Below, in pieces: positions 21,971-34,806 of a stretch of 64,000 nucleotides of DNA. Location of the stretch: positions 89,644,790-89,708,789 of the forward strand of contig CM056723.1 in NCBI GenBank assembly GCA_029844215.1. The letters run 5' to 3'. The position numbers were made by a program, and so were the translations under genes. The notes beneath the pieces were generated by a model. It was not told the DNA's origin and did no database searches. It worked only from the letters and a program-made list of their open reading frames with translations. Numbering within the stretch: position 1 is the first letter of the stretch; each line of letters begins with the position of its first letter. This stretch comes from Przewalskia tangutica. Lineage: Eukaryota; Streptophyta; Magnoliopsida; Solanales; Solanaceae.

Positions 21971-24321
21971 TGTTATACCCCGTATTTCCAGAGTATGTAC
22001 GTAAGGGAATACGTACAAAAGGTTAGCCTTAAAAGTTAGGCTTGGATGAAAAATTATTGGGCACAACTCACAAAACGATTAGTTTTCCGACGAAACGTTT
22101 CCACAGCTTTCGTAGGATAAATTCCGGCTATGTCATTTCTAATTTTTGCGGATTTTTCCGAGAGACGTAACACTTTGGACCAATGAGAGGGCGACACTTT
22201 CCACCCTCTCATTGGTGGACTTGTCACGGCAATAGGGCCGATTGGACGACAATCCTTGTCATAAAGTTGGATAGATATTTTGTGTGCAAGTTGGCTAGGT
22301 ACACTTGCCCTAATCTTGACCTTACACTTGCCTAGCACTTGGCTAAATCTTGGCCATTGGTTGGCCATGTCTTGACCTATAAATACCCCTCTTGAGATGA
22401 AGAGTTCTTCATCCACTAAAGCTTTCAAGTCTTGAAAAATCCTCCTCTCCCTTGTGAGCAATTCGTCCAAACACCCTCCCCTTGAGTGAAGTTTTGGCCG
22501 AGGCCCTTCCCCCCCTCGAGCCTAGCCGATACCTACCCCCCCTCCCGTGGTAGAAACGGGGCCTTCTTGTATTGTTATAATGCCCAAAATACCCTCGCCC
22601 AAATTAGTAGTACTTAGTAGAAGTTGTGGGAAACTTCTAAGGATTCTTGAGCGCTTGGAGCTTTGGATTAGGAGCTAAACCTCGCTCGGGATCGACTTTT
22701 TACTTGGATATTATTGGGCTTATCGAGGTAAATAATCCTAACCCTCTTTTGTAATTAGAGAATGCATCTAGAAGTATTGAGATAAGTATAAATACTTAGG
22801 AGGTTATTAAGAATAGAATTGAATGTAACACCTTAGAAGGGTATAAAGAAGAATATACGAATCTGATTTTACATAGAATTGTTTTCTGATGAGACTTATA
22901 TAGCTCACCGTAGGGTGCTGCCCGACTTTCCGTAGAATTGAGGACCCTCTGTTTAGAATGACCTACAGAATAGTCTAGACTTTGATAGATGTCGTGACTA
23001 TTATAGGTGATTCTCTGCGCGACATACTCGACTTGGCGGTGGATTTCGAGAAGGTATGTGATTCTTCCTATACTCTCGAGCATGATATTTTAAGTATATA
23101 TAGTACTACAGACGTACATATGATAATCGGAAATGTCTTTTGACTTAAGCTCAATAATAAGAACCTTGAAGTATGTCAAAAGAATAATGAATCATTTTAA
23201 TGTAAGAGTAATAGTTGGTGTTAAAACAAAAGCTTAAGAGTTATACTAGCTTTATGGGAAGTAGGTATAACAACCTAAGAATGATAAAAGGAATCATTTA
23301 CTTGTTTGTTTATAAAAGCCTTGTATTGCTTTCTGTTAAGTGTAGTAAGATTGGTTGATAGGTAGACATACTATGATGCCGCATGTGTTAAATGCCTTGT
23401 AATGTGTGAAAGAGGGTCATTCTTCTTGGCTTACGTTGCTAGGTAAGTCCGTTGTCGTTATTGTATCACCTACCCTCGACTTGTTATACCGAGGGCTTGC
23501 CACCGATGCGGTCTATACGGCCTATCGCGTCTATGAGACTACGCGAGTCGCGTATGCTCGAGATTGATCATTCGGGTGTTTAGCCCGACGCGGGATGCCA
23601 CTATGCGGTCCATAGGACTACGCGGTCTTTTGAGGCTACGCTGCGGAAGTCGAGGAGTGCAGGGCTAGCTACCCCGTCGCGGGAATACCTCATGCGGTCT
23701 GTGTGACCTATGCGGATCGCGGAGTTCAGGACTAGGCACCTTGAGAATGATACTATGGGCGGTTGGCCTTGCCGATCATTCGCGCCTAGACTAGACATTA
23801 CGCTTTTCCTATTATCGTTATTGTTGTGATGTGGCACTATGTGCAATTGAACCGAATATATTTGTAAAAGGTTTTAAATACCTTGATTTCATTTAAAGTA
23901 CTTTATAGTTTCACATACTTGGTACTGTTGTATCGACCTCCTTCGGATTGCGTTCACGCCGCGAGTTCTAGAGGAAAGGTGCTAGATCCACATCCTTAGG
24001 ATCTCTACATTGGTGTGAGCTCCACTCTCTCCGAGGCTCTACTTTGGGTATGATCTCCTGTTGTAGATAGTTGTGTATACAGGTATGGCGGGCCCTGTCC
24101 GCCATAGTTGTTTTTTTTAGAGGTGCAGAGTCATGTTATGCAGTTGGGATGTAATCGCAAAAACTTGGTTTATGTATATACGCAGAAAGGCAACCTTTTC
24201 ATCGATAAAATGTTCTAGTTATATCATGTTTCATGTCTTGTTTTATATTCCGTGATTGTTCTCGATGTATGACTACTTGGGTGCGGGTAAGGCACGATCC
24301 ACGCCCCGAACGGTCGTGACA
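21971..24321 (+). repeat. 5' LTR of B
   Basis: Starts TGTTATACCCCG and ends GTCGTGACA. A TATA box lies at 22378-22385 (CCTATAAATACCCC), followed by a leader with GAAGAGTTCTTCATCC. The hairpins seen intact in the 3' LTR are garbled here, for example TGGCGGGCCCTGTCCGCC at about 24084. Confidence 0.92.
22378..22385 (+). promoter_or_regulatory. TATA box of the B 5' LTR
   Basis: TATAAATA in a setting kept in the 3' LTR (29567-29574) and in the G 5' LTR (41958-41965). Confidence 0.65.
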
Positions 24322-24325
24322 AAAG

Positions 24326-24341
24326 TGGTATCGAGCGATTA
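24326..24341 (+). promoter_or_regulatory. Primer binding site of B (initiator Met tRNA)
   Basis: TGGTATCGAGCGATTA lies four bases after the LTR. One A is missing from CAGAGC, at a CHG site. The leader to the gag ATG at 24527 holds nothing else I recognise. Confidence 0.78.
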
Positions 24342-24526
24342 ATCCTCGGAAAGTGTCTACAGACCGTATCTAGTAGAGTCTTGATTATCGATGTGTTGTG
24401 CACCACACCAATAATCAAGAGGCTATAGGATATTTAGGATTGGTTTCCATTCTTCTCACTCTGAGATCGTGCTTTAGATCTGTGTTATAGGTTGGACCCT
24501 CTAACGCATTCCTTTCTCAGAATGAT

Positions 24527-25660
24527 ATGCCTCCACGTAAGGCAACCCGGCCCGAAAGGGCAAGGCCGAGGAGGCGCTAGTGTGACACCCAGAGTCACGA
24601 GGGCTCGAGCGAGCTATACGAGACGGCGGCGAGTTCTATGACACCGCCGCCCCAAAGAAGGACCGCAGCACCACACCTCCGCCCTCACCGGCGCAGGAGT
24701 TAGGGTACATGAGATGGCCCAGCCACTAGCCAAGGTCGTGGCGATATGAGAGAGGTTTGGCGGCCATTCCAGTTCAGTTCGGCTCGAGTACGTTGTTCAC
24801 GAGGCGATAGCGAGGCTACGGACTTCACGAGTTGTAGCCCGTGAGTTTCTGGGTCTAGACAGAGGATGATCCGCAGGAGTTCATCCGTCGATTCTGAAGG
24901 ATTACGGGTGGTCAAGGCTTCAGACCGAGTCGTGATATTCGGTTCGCATCGGCTGCGTGATACCGCAGTCGATTGGTTCGATTCATGGGAGCTTTCCCGG
25001 GGAGAGCATGCACCTCCAGCAGCATGGGATGAGTTTTCAGAGGCTTTTCTCACACACTTCTTGCCTCCGCAGATGAGGAGGGCACGATCTGCAATTTTTG
25101 TTCCGAGGCGGAGGACGCACGATTAGAGAGTACAATGTCGAGTTTGATTCATTGGCTCGATATGTTCCTACCGTAGCAGATATGGAGGACCGGTGCATCG
25201 CTACGCCACCGCTAGACGACTATATGGCCGAGTCTTGTGCGGGTGTGTCCCTTCAGCCAGGCATGGACATTACCCGTATGCAGGCTCATGCATTGGGATG
25301 CGAGGAGCGTAGAGACCGTCGGGTAGACCGATATCAGGAGAAGAAGGCGCCAGGCGGCCGGTTCTTTTGGTGGTTCTCGGGGCGGATCGCAGAAGTCAGA
25401 TTTGCACCACACCGGCTCGAGCACTCCTACATCATTTTCGATACCAGAGCGCGGCAGTCGGGGCCCCGTGACTTGGATTTGTGGTAACGAGGGCTAACCG
25501 TTCGAGGTGCGCTCGGTGCCCGTTGTGGTAGATTCCATTCGAGCTGTTATGCTACTACGGAACTTGCCATACTTGTGGCCGCAGGTCATTTCGCGAGTTT
25601 GCCCGACCGGGGCCAGGGTAGGCCCACTACAGGTTCGCTTCTTCATCCCCGATCATACTC
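24527..25660 (+). CDS. gag: B Gag (Tekay-type), frames broken in this consensus
   Basis: The ATG at 24527 opens MPPRKATRPERARPRRR, the same start type as in D and A. A core VDWFDSWELSRGEHAPP...LTHFLPPQMRRA (about 24970-25085) is followed in another frame by REYNVEFDSLARYVP and SLQPGMDITRMQ (25126-25290). A broken CCHC region with RCGRFHS and AGHFA words lies at about 25505-25610. The protein would form the particle and carry the RNA. Frame changes fall at CG/CHG-rich points, so the real gene may be open. Listed as coding with that caveat; it could equally be a pseudogene. Confidence 0.65.
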
Positions 25661-28600
25661 GCCCGAGGCGTGGTACTCGAGAGATCGGCAGTCGCGGCAG
25701 AGGTCGTGGCGCAGTCGATTCTAGCGGTCCTCGAACCGCATTTATGCTTTGTCCAGCGACAGATCGTGAGGCCTCACCGATGTCGCCACGGTACCTTATC
25801 GCTCGGGTTTGATGTATATGCTTTGATAGATCGGGTTCTACTGCCCTATATATCTCCCTTGTTGCTAGTAGGATAGGGATAGAGCACGAGTCCATAGACC
25901 CTTTCGAGGTAGCTACGCCGGTGGGTGATTCGGTGGTAGCTCGGCGGGTATATAGAGCTTGTCCTGTGACCATTTACAGTCGTCAGACCCTTGCCGACTT
26001 GATAGAGTTGGAGATGATTGACTTCGACGTAATCATGGGGATGGATTGGCTAGCTTCTTGCTACGCCAATGTAGACTGCAGAGAGAGAGTAGTACGGTTC
26101 GATTTCACGAGCCGGTTGTTGAGTGGGAGGGGAGCACGGTATCGCCGAAAGGTAGGTTTATTTCCTACCTCAAGGCTAGGAAGATGGTGCAGAAGGGGTA
26201 TATCTACCATCTCGTTCGGGTGATTGATACTGAGGCTGCGGTACAGATTTTGACAGTTCAGATGGTCCGAGAGTTCTCGCACTGTTTCAGACGATCTCGG
26301 GTATCCTCCCGAGAGGAGATCGAGTTTTGTATAGATGTCTTTGCGGACACTCGCCTATTTCCATTCCGCCATACGGATGGCACTGCCGAGTTGAGAGAGT
26401 TGAAGGAGCGGTGAGTGATTTGTTGGAGAAGCGGTTTCATCGACCTAGTGTTTCTCCAGGGGCGCCGTATTGTTCGTGAAGAAGAAGGGCGGACGCTGCA
26501 CGTGTGTTGATTACGGTGAACAAGGTGACCATTAAGAATGATACCCTCTTCCCGGGATTGATGATTTGTTCGATCGATTGCGTGGCGCGAGATGTTTTTC
26601 CAAGATTGATCTACGATCGGGCTATCATCGAGTTCGAGTTAGAGGTGGATGTCCCTAGGATCGCATTCGGACGATGCGACGGCATTATGAGTTCGTGGTC
26701 ATGTCTTTTGGGTTGACCAATGCTCGTGGTATTCATGGAGTTGATGAACCGAGTGTTCAAACCATTTTTGGACACGTTTGTGATAGTGTTCATTGATGAT
26801 ATCTTGGTTTATTCTCGCCAGAGCGAGCACGCGAGCATTTGAGGCTAGTGGCCGATTCTCGGATCAAGAATTGTATGCGAAGTTTTCCAAATGTGAGTTT
26901 TGGTTGACTTGGTGGCTTTTCTTGGGCACATTGTGGGCCGATGGCATTCAGTGGATACGGCCAAGATCGGCGATCGGACTTGGCCTAGACCTACTACTCC
27001 GACAGAGGTTCGCGATTTTACGGGCCTTGCGAGATATTATCGGCGGTTCGTGGAGAAGTTTGCTTCTATCTACGCACCATTGACTAGGTGACTCGAAGCG
27101 GCAAGTTTGATGGTGATGCTTGTGGCGGGGTTTCCATTGCTAAAGGAGGCGACGACCGCCCGTTTTACTCTTCCCGAGGTCGGATGGTTACGTGGTATAT
27201 TGTGATCGTCGGCATCGGGTTGGGATGTGTGTTGATGCAGCAGGCGAGTTATAGCATACGCGTCCCGAAGCCTTAAGATGCACGAGGAACTACCCCACCC
27301 ATGATTTGGGTCGGCGGTGATTCACGCTTTGAAGATCTGGAGGCACTATTTGTATGGGGTTCACGTGGATATTTATACAGACCACAAGAGCCTCGGTATA
27401 TCTTCACCAGAGGAGCCGAACTTACGGCGAGGCGGTGGTTAGAGTTGCTTAAGGATTATGGCGTCGATATCTGTACCACCCGCGGAAGGCCAATGTTGTG
27501 GCGAATGCTCTTAGTCGTAGGTCGATGGGAGTCTATCGAGGTGCGGCAGAGAGGAGGGCATGGTTCGTGATTTGCATCGCCAGCGAGCCTTGTGTCCGTT
27601 TGATTGATTACGATAGCGATGGGGTTAGGGTTCGTGAGGTTGCCGAGTCTTCCATCGCCGGCGAGGTGAAGAGGCAACAGCTCGAGGATCCGGTTTTGGC
27701 ACGTTATCGTGATCTGACTCCGTGAGGGCAAGGGTCCTGAGGTAGCACTGATGGGGCGCTAAGGTTTGAGGGCGTGTTGTGTGTTCCGGATGTTTCGAGA
27801 CTTGGCGGAGTTCTTGGGGAAGCACACGCAAGCGTTACTCTATCCATCCGTGGTCGACCAAGATGTACCACGACCTTAGATCGTGTATTGGTGGGATGGT
27901 TTGAAGAGGACGTTGCGAGTTCGTAGCTCGGTGCGTGTTGTCGCAGTGAAGGTAGAGCACCGGAGGCACGGTGGTTTGTTCTGACGATAGAGATCCCGAC
28001 ACGGAAGTGGAGGTGATCAACATGGACTTCATCGCGGATTGCCTCGCACTCGGAGGAGACATGATTCTATATGGGTTATCGTCGGCGGTCGAAATCAGCC
28101 CACTTTCTTCCGTCAGACGACTTTCTACCGAGGATTATGCGGTATCAGACATCCGAGAGATCGTCGATCGCATGGAGTCCCTATTTCGATCATATCGCAT
28201 GCAGGAGCCCGATTTACGCTAACTTCCTGAGGTCCTTCCAGAGGGTTTAGGGGCGCAGTGAGCACGAAATCTGCATTTCATCCACGCAGACGGACAGCAG
28301 AGCGCACTATCCGGACTCTTGAGGATATCTGCGAGCCCGTGTTATTGACCGTGGTAGGAGGATCACTTGCCGGGTAGAGTTCGCGTATAATAACGGCTAC
28401 CACTCTAGCATTCGATGGCGCCGTATGAGGCTTTGTATGGGAGGAGGTGCGGTCGCCGATAGCATGGTTCGATGTGGGCGAGGTACGATTAGTGGGACCA
28501 GACTTGGTGCAGCAGCGATGGATAAGGTGAAGCTTATCCGAGAGCGGCTATCGATACCGTGAGTCGGCAAGTCGTATCGAGATCATCGGCGTCGACATCC

Positions 28601-29110
28601 GAGTTCGCGATTGATGATTGGGTTTTCTGAAGGTGTCACCCATGAAGGTGATGAGATTCGAAAGAAGGGAAAACTTCACCAAGGTACATTGGGCCGTTCA
28701 TTGTCGCGAGGTAGGCAAGGTTGCCTATGAGTTGGATCTGCCGTCCGATCCGAGGCGGTGCATCCGGTTTTTCACGTATCTATGCCGAGGAGATGTATCG
28801 GGATCCATCTAGGGTACACCGATTGACGATGTCCAGTGTGCCGGGGATTATCGTATGAGGAGATTCCCATAGCGATAGTCGATCGTCGAGTTAGGCGTCT
28901 GCGACCAAGGACGTGGCTTCCACAAAGTCTTGTGGCGAACGAGCTCGGGAGGAGATGGCGTGGAAGCCGAGGATGGCATGAGGCGAAGTATCCTCACCTA
29001 TTCCCACACCTCCGGGTAATTCACTTTCCTACTTGTAAATTTTCGTTATCGTTTTGCCTAAGTGTTGTTTTGTGGCGTGTGTGGCATTTGCAATCGTTTA
29101 AGTTATGAAG
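25661..29110 (+). CDS. pol: B Pol: protease, RT, RNase H, integrase, C-terminal tail; frames broken in this consensus
   Basis: The protease shows FDVYALID near 25808 and VGDSVVARRVYRACPV (25921 on), then LEMIDFDVIMGMDWL. The RT shows VNKVTIKND (26517) and the polymerase motif FIDDILVYSR (26789-26818, with Phe in place of the usual Tyr). DFTGLARYYRRFVEKF leads to RNase H, with GIGLGCVLMQQ near 27220. Integrase words include WVIVDRR (about 28070) and ISIISHAGA (about 28180). The tail SPMKVMRF and LSYEEIPIAIVDR (28630-28890) corresponds to the Tekay chromodomain end. At least ten frame changes break it, mostly next to CG/CHG sites. Domain order and content are certain; whether it is intact is not. 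Confidence 0.7.
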
Positions 29111-29135
29111 AACCTTATCGTTATCTGTCTGGGAA

Positions 29136-29170
29136 GGAACATTCGACGAATGTTTCTAAGAGGAGAGAAT
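29136..29170 (+). other. Inverted repeat and polypurine tract of B
   Basis: GAACATTCG-A-CGAATGTTtC (29137-29156) is followed by TAAGAGGAGAGAA directly against the LTR start TGTTATACC. The same pair of signals occurs in A and G. Confidence 0.78.
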
Positions 29171-31521
29171 GTTATACCGTATTTCCAGTATGTGCGTGAG
29201 GGAATACGTCTGAAAGGTTAGCCTTAAAAGTTAGGCTTGGGCGAAAAATTATTGGGCACAACTCACAAAGCGATTAGTTTTCCGGCGAAACGTTTCCACG
29301 CTTTCGTAGGATAAATTCGCTATGTCATTTCTAATTTTTGCGGATTTTTCCGAGAGGCGTAACACTTTGGACCAATGAGAGGCGACACTTTCCACCCTCT
29401 CATTGGTGGACTTGTCACGCAATAGGGCCGATTGAACGACAATCCTTGTCATAAAGTTGGATAGATATTTTGTGTGCAAGTTGGCTAGTACACTTGCCCT
29501 AATCTTGACCTTACACTTGCCTAGCACTTGGCTAAATCTTGGCCATTGGTTGGCCATGTCTTGACCTATAAATACCTCTTGAGATGAAGAGTTCTTCATC
29601 CACTAAAGCTTTCAAGTCTTGAAAAATCCTCCTCTCCTTGAGCAATTCGTCCAAACACCCTCCCCTTTGAGTGAAGTTTTGCCGAGGCCCTTCCCCTCTA
29701 GCCTAGCAGAAACCTACCCTCCTTGGTAGAAAAGTTGCCTTCTAGTATTGTTATAATGCCCAATTTAACCTAGCCCAAATTAGTAGTACTTAGTAGAAGT
29801 TGGGAAACTTCTAAGGATTCTTGAGCGCTGAGCTTTGGATTAGGAGCTCACCCTCGCACAGGATCGACTTTTTACTTGGATATGACAGGCCTTATAGCGG
29901 TAAATAATCCTAACCCTCTTTGGTAACTAGAGAATGCCTCCGGTAGAAGTATTGAGAGACGTATACATCCTTAGGAGGTTATTAAGAATAGAATTGAATA
30001 TGTAACACCTTAGAAGGGTATAAAGAAGAATATCTGATTTTACATGGATTGTTTTCACGATGAGACTTATATAGCTCACCGGTAGGGTTGTGCTGCCCGA
30101 CTTTCAGTAGAATTGAGGACCCTCTGTTTAGAATGACCTACGAATAGTCTAGACTTTGATAGATGTCGTGACTATTATAAGGTGATTCTCTGTATGACAT
30201 ACTCGACTTGGCGGTGGATTTCCGAGAAGGTATGTGATTCTTCCTATACTCACGAGCATGATATTTTAAGTATATATAGTGCAGACGCACATATGATAAT
30301 CGGCAATGTCTTTTGACTTAAGCACGAATAATAAGAACCTTGAAGTATGTCAAAAGAATAATGAATCATTTTAACGTAAGAGTAATAGTTGGTGTTAAAA
30401 CAAAAGCTTAAGAGTTATACTAGCTTTATGGGAAGTAGGTATAACAACCTAAGAATGATAAAAGGAATTTTACTTGTTTGTTTATAAAAGCCTTGTATTG
30501 CTTTCTGTTAAGTGTAGTAAGATTGGTTGATAGGTAGACATACTATGATCTGCGTGTGTTAAATGCCTTGTAATGTGTGAAAGGGTCATTCTCACGGCTT
30601 ACGTTGCTAACGGTAAGTCCGTTGTCTTGTTATTGTATCACCTACCCTCGACTTGTTATACCGAGGGCTTGCCACCGACGCGTCTATACGGCCTATGCGC
30701 GGTCTATGAGACTATGCGGAGCTGCGGTATGCTCCAGGATTGATCATTCCGGGTGTTTAGCCCGATGCGGGGGATGCCCTATGCTGTCCATGGGACTATG
30801 CGGTCTTTTGAGGCTATGCGGTGCGAAGTCCGGGAGGTGCCGGGCTAGCTACCGTCGCGGGAATACCTCATGCGGTGCATGTGTGACCTATGCGATCGCG
30901 GAAGTCGGGACTAGGCACGCAGAATGATACTATGGGCGGTTGCCTTGCCGATCATTCGCGCCTAGACTAGACTTCTACGATTTTCCTATTACTGTTATTG
31001 TTGTGATGTGGCACTATGTGCAATTGAACTGAATATATTTGTGAAAGGTTTTAAATACCTTGATTTCATTTAAAGTACTTTATAGTTTCACATACTTGGT
31101 ACTGCAGACCTCGCCCGGGGCTGCGTTCATGCCGCAGGTTCTAGAGGAAAGCAGGTGCTAGATCCACATCCTTAGGATCTCTACATTGGTGTCAGGAGCT
31201 CCACTCTCTCCGGAGGCTCTACTTTTGGGTATGATCTCCCTGTTGTAGTTAGTTGTGTCTGATCGGGGTATGGCGGGGCCCTGTCCCGCCATAGTTGTTT
31301 TTTTCCTTAGAGGTCTGTAGTCATGTTGTACAGTTGGGATGTAACTGCAAAAACTTGGTTTATGTATATATGCCGAAAGGCAACCTTTTTCATCAGATAA
31401 AATGTTCTAGTTATATCATGTTTCATGTCTTGTTTTATATTCCGCTGATTGTTCTCTGATGTATGACTACTTGGGTGCCCGGGTAAGGCACCAGTCACGG
31501 GCCCCGGAACGGGTCGTGACA
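29171..31521 (+). repeat. 3' LTR of B
   Basis: The 2351-bp partner of 21971-24321. It keeps the hairpins TGGCGGGGCCCTGTCCCGCC (about 31269) and GGTGCC/GGCACC (31474-31492) that are damaged in the 5' copy. It also holds the ATGCGG-rich short repeats at about 30660-30930. No gene is present. Confidence 0.92.
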
Positions 31522-34500
31522 ACTTAGTATAGTTAGAAATGATAGACTTTGATGTAATCATGGGCATGTATTGGTTGTCTTTATGTTATGCCACAGTAGG
31601 ATGTAGAACTAAGATTGTGAGTTTTGAATTTCCTAATGAGTCAGTCATACAATAGAAGGGTGACACATTAGTACCCATAGGTAGATTTATTTCCTATCTT
31701 AAAGCCAAAGATAATATCCAAAAGGTACATTTACCATCTAGTTCGGATCAGAGATATAGATACCCAGACCCCAACTCTTCAGTTCCTACCAATTGTCAAT
31801 GAGTTTCCAAAAGTCTTTCTAGTAGATCTTTCTGGAGTTCCTCACGATAGAGAGATTGACTTTGGAATTGATCTACTTCACTACACTAAGTCGATATATA
31901 TTCCGCCATATAGAATATCTCTAGAAAAGTTAAAAGAACTAAAATCCCATTTGAAAGGTCTCTTTAATAAGGGATTTATTAGGCCAAGTGTCTTACCTTA
32001 GGGTGCACCAGTCTTATTTGTTCAAAAGAAGGATGGATCCTTATCTATGTGCATTGATTATCGCTAGTTGAATAAGGTGACAATTAAGAACACATATCCT
32101 CTTCCCAGAATTGATGACTTAATTAATCAACTTAAGGATGCCCAATGTTATTCCAAGATTGACCTTAGATCAGGGTACCAACAGCTTAAGGTTAAGGAAG
32201 TTGATGCTACAAAAACAGCCTTCAGAACTCATTATGGTCATTTTAAATTGTGTCATGTCATTCAGATTGATAAATGCAGCAGCTGCTTTTATGGATCTTA
32301 TGAATAGGGTCTTCAAGCCTTATATTGACCCTTTTGTCATTGTCTTTATTGATGATATTTTATTTTATTCCCTTAGTGAGGTTGATCATGCAGAACATCT
32401 CAGAATAGCGTTATAGACACTCTACGATCGCAAGCTTTACGTGAAAATTTTCAAGTGTGAATTTTGGCTGAAATCAGTGGCATTTCTAGGCAACGTCATT
32501 TCTGGAGAAAACGTGAACGTAGATTTTCAGAAAATCAAGGCAGTGAGGAATTAGCCAAAACCTATCTCATTCTTTGATATAAGAAGTTTCTTGGGTCTGG
32601 CAGGCTATTACAGGAGCTTCGTAGAAAAGTTTTCTTCCATCTCATCTCAGTTGACTAGTTAACTCAGAAGAAAGTTAAATTTCAGTGGTCAATGCCTGTG
32701 AGTGTAGTTTCAAGGAATTAAAAATGAGGTTGACTTATGCCCAGTGTTAACATTGCCAGAAGAACTAAAGGGTTCATAGTGTATTGTGATGCATTAGGAA
32801 TTGGGCTCGAATGTGTTTTAGTGCAACATGGTAAGGTTATAACTTATGCATCCAAACTGCTTAAGCCCCATGAAAATAATTGCCCGACTCATAATTTAGA
32901 ATTGGTAGTCATGGTTTCACGCTCAAGATATGGCACCATTATTTATATGGAGTCCACATTGACATTTCATATATCAAGAGCCTTCAGTATATTTTTGTAG
33001 ATGTTCTCTATCATCCGGGGAAAGAAAATGTGGTAGTTGATGCCCTTAGTCAGTGATCCATGAGAAGCTTAGATCATGTTGAATAAGAAAAGAGAACTAT
33101 GGCGAAGGAAGTTCACCGACTAGCCAGTTTAGGAGTTTGACTTTTGGACTCAGAAGATGGTGGTGTGGTTGTCCAGCACATGTCTGAGTCCTCCTTAGTA
33201 GCTAAAGTAAAGGAGAAACAATTTAATGATCTCTATGTGTTGTAGTTGAAAAAGGGTATTCATAAGCTTAAGACTATGGCTTTCGAACAAGGGGGAGATA
33301 ATGGTACTTTGAAGTACCGAGGCAAGTTTTATATGTTAGATGTGGATGGACTTAGAGAATACATTATGGCAGAAACACACAACTTCAGGTATTTCATTCA
33401 CCCAGGTTCTACAAAAATGTGCCATGATCTTAAATAGATATATTGGTGGAACGATATGAAGAGGAATATGACAGACTTTGTAGCCAAGTGTCCAAATTAT
33501 CAACAAGTGAAAACTGAGCATCAGAGGCTCGGTAGGTTAGCTCAGAACATTGACGTTTCTGTTTGGAAATGGGAGATGATAAACATAAACTTCATAACAG
33601 GTCTACCTTGCTCATCCCGAAGGCATGATTCAATTTGGGTGATTGTGGATCAATTTACTAAATCAACACATTTTTTTCCAGTCAAAACCACAAATTCAGC
33701 AGAAGATTATGCCAAGTTTTATATCCGAGAAATTGTCAAGCTTCATGAGACCCCAATGTCCATTATTTCGGATCATGGTGATCAGTTCATAACCACTTTT
33801 GGAAGTCTTTCCAGAAATGATTGGGTACCAAGGTAAATCTCAGCACAACTTTTCATCCTCGGACAGAAGGCTAGACAAAACATACTATTCAAACCCCGAA
33901 GATATGTTGAGGGCATGTGTCCTAGATGTTAAGGATAATTAGGATGATCACTTGCTTATAATAACAGTTATTGTGCTAGTATCAAGATAGCACCATTTGA
34001 AACTCTGTATGGGCTAAGGTGTAGGTCGCCAATTAGTTGGTTCAAAGTTGGTGAAGCAGAATTGTTAGGAACGGACTTGGTCCATCATGTTATGAAAAAA
34101 GTCAAGTTGATTTAGGAGCGTTTGAAAATGGCTTAAAGTCGCTAGAAGTCCTATTCAGACGTAAGACGTAGAAACTTGGAGTTTTAGGTTGATGATTGTG
34201 TGGTTTTGAAAGTTTCACCTATGAAAGGTGTCATAAGGATGGGAAAGAAAGGAAAACTCGATCCCAGATATATCGGACCATACTGGATCCTGCGAATGAT
34301 TGGCCAAGTGGCTAATGAGCTTGAATTATCACAAGATTTAATTGTTGTACACCTAGTGTTTCATGTATCTATGTTGAGAAAGTGTATGAGAGACATGTCA
34401 CTAGTTGCTCCTTCCGAATTCATCATAGTTAAGGATGACTCTAACCTATGAAGAAGTCCTTGTGGCTATCCTGGACCGTCAAGTTCACAAGTTGAGGACT

Positions 34501-34640
34501 ACAGAATTTGCCTCAATGAAATTCTTGTGGAGAAGTCAGAAAGTGGAAGAGGCTATGTGGGAAGCCGAAGAGGACATAAAGTCCAGATATCCGCACTTAT
34601 TTGAGGAGCAAGCACAAACGTACAAGGTAAATACCTTCAA
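31522..34640 (+). pseudogene. pol: K Pol: protease end, RT, RNase H, integrase, chromovirus tail
   Basis: The protease end LEMIDFDVIMGM opens this part. RT spans about 31900-32660, with NKVTIKNTYPLPRIDDL (32068 on) and FIDDILFYS (32345 on). RNase H shows GFIVYCDALGIGL near 32770. Integrase shows an HPGSTKMCHDLK zinc part (about 33400), where the final CPNC has become CPNY (33489). In the core the usual MDFITGL reads INFITGL, replacing the first catalytic Asp by Asn; SIISDHG keeps the second. The tail MLRKCMRDMS and LTYEEVLVAILDRQV (34372-34480) ends with EEDIKSRYPHLFE. Stops such as DYR-stop-LNKV (Gln) and RN-stop-PKP (Trp) show transition decay. It is clearly dead. Confidence 0.85.
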
Positions 34641-34806
34641 TATTCATGTCTTATATTTCACGTTAATGTATTTATCACTAATGTCTCATGTCCCCGTGTT
34701 TATGTATTCATCACATTCAGTCCCCATGTTCCGCATCATATTTCTTCATGTTCGTGTACTCATGTTATGTCCAGTCTTATTCATAAATGATCCTAGTGGG
34801 AGATAT

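Larger units (their letters stand above)
21971..31521 (+). mobile_element. B: full-length Tekay-type chromovirus with all domains
   Basis: LTRs of equal length (2351 bp each) enclose about 4.85 kb with primer site, gag, protease, RT, RNase H, integrase, tail and purine tract in canonical order. The flanks are ACTTA on both sides (21966-21970 and 31522-31526). LTR differences are mostly small scrambles at CAG/CTG/CCGG sites rather than substitutions, so the insertion may be young. It is the only element here that could have been autonomous, but the sequence as given is frameshifted every 200-300 bases. Confidence 0.93.
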
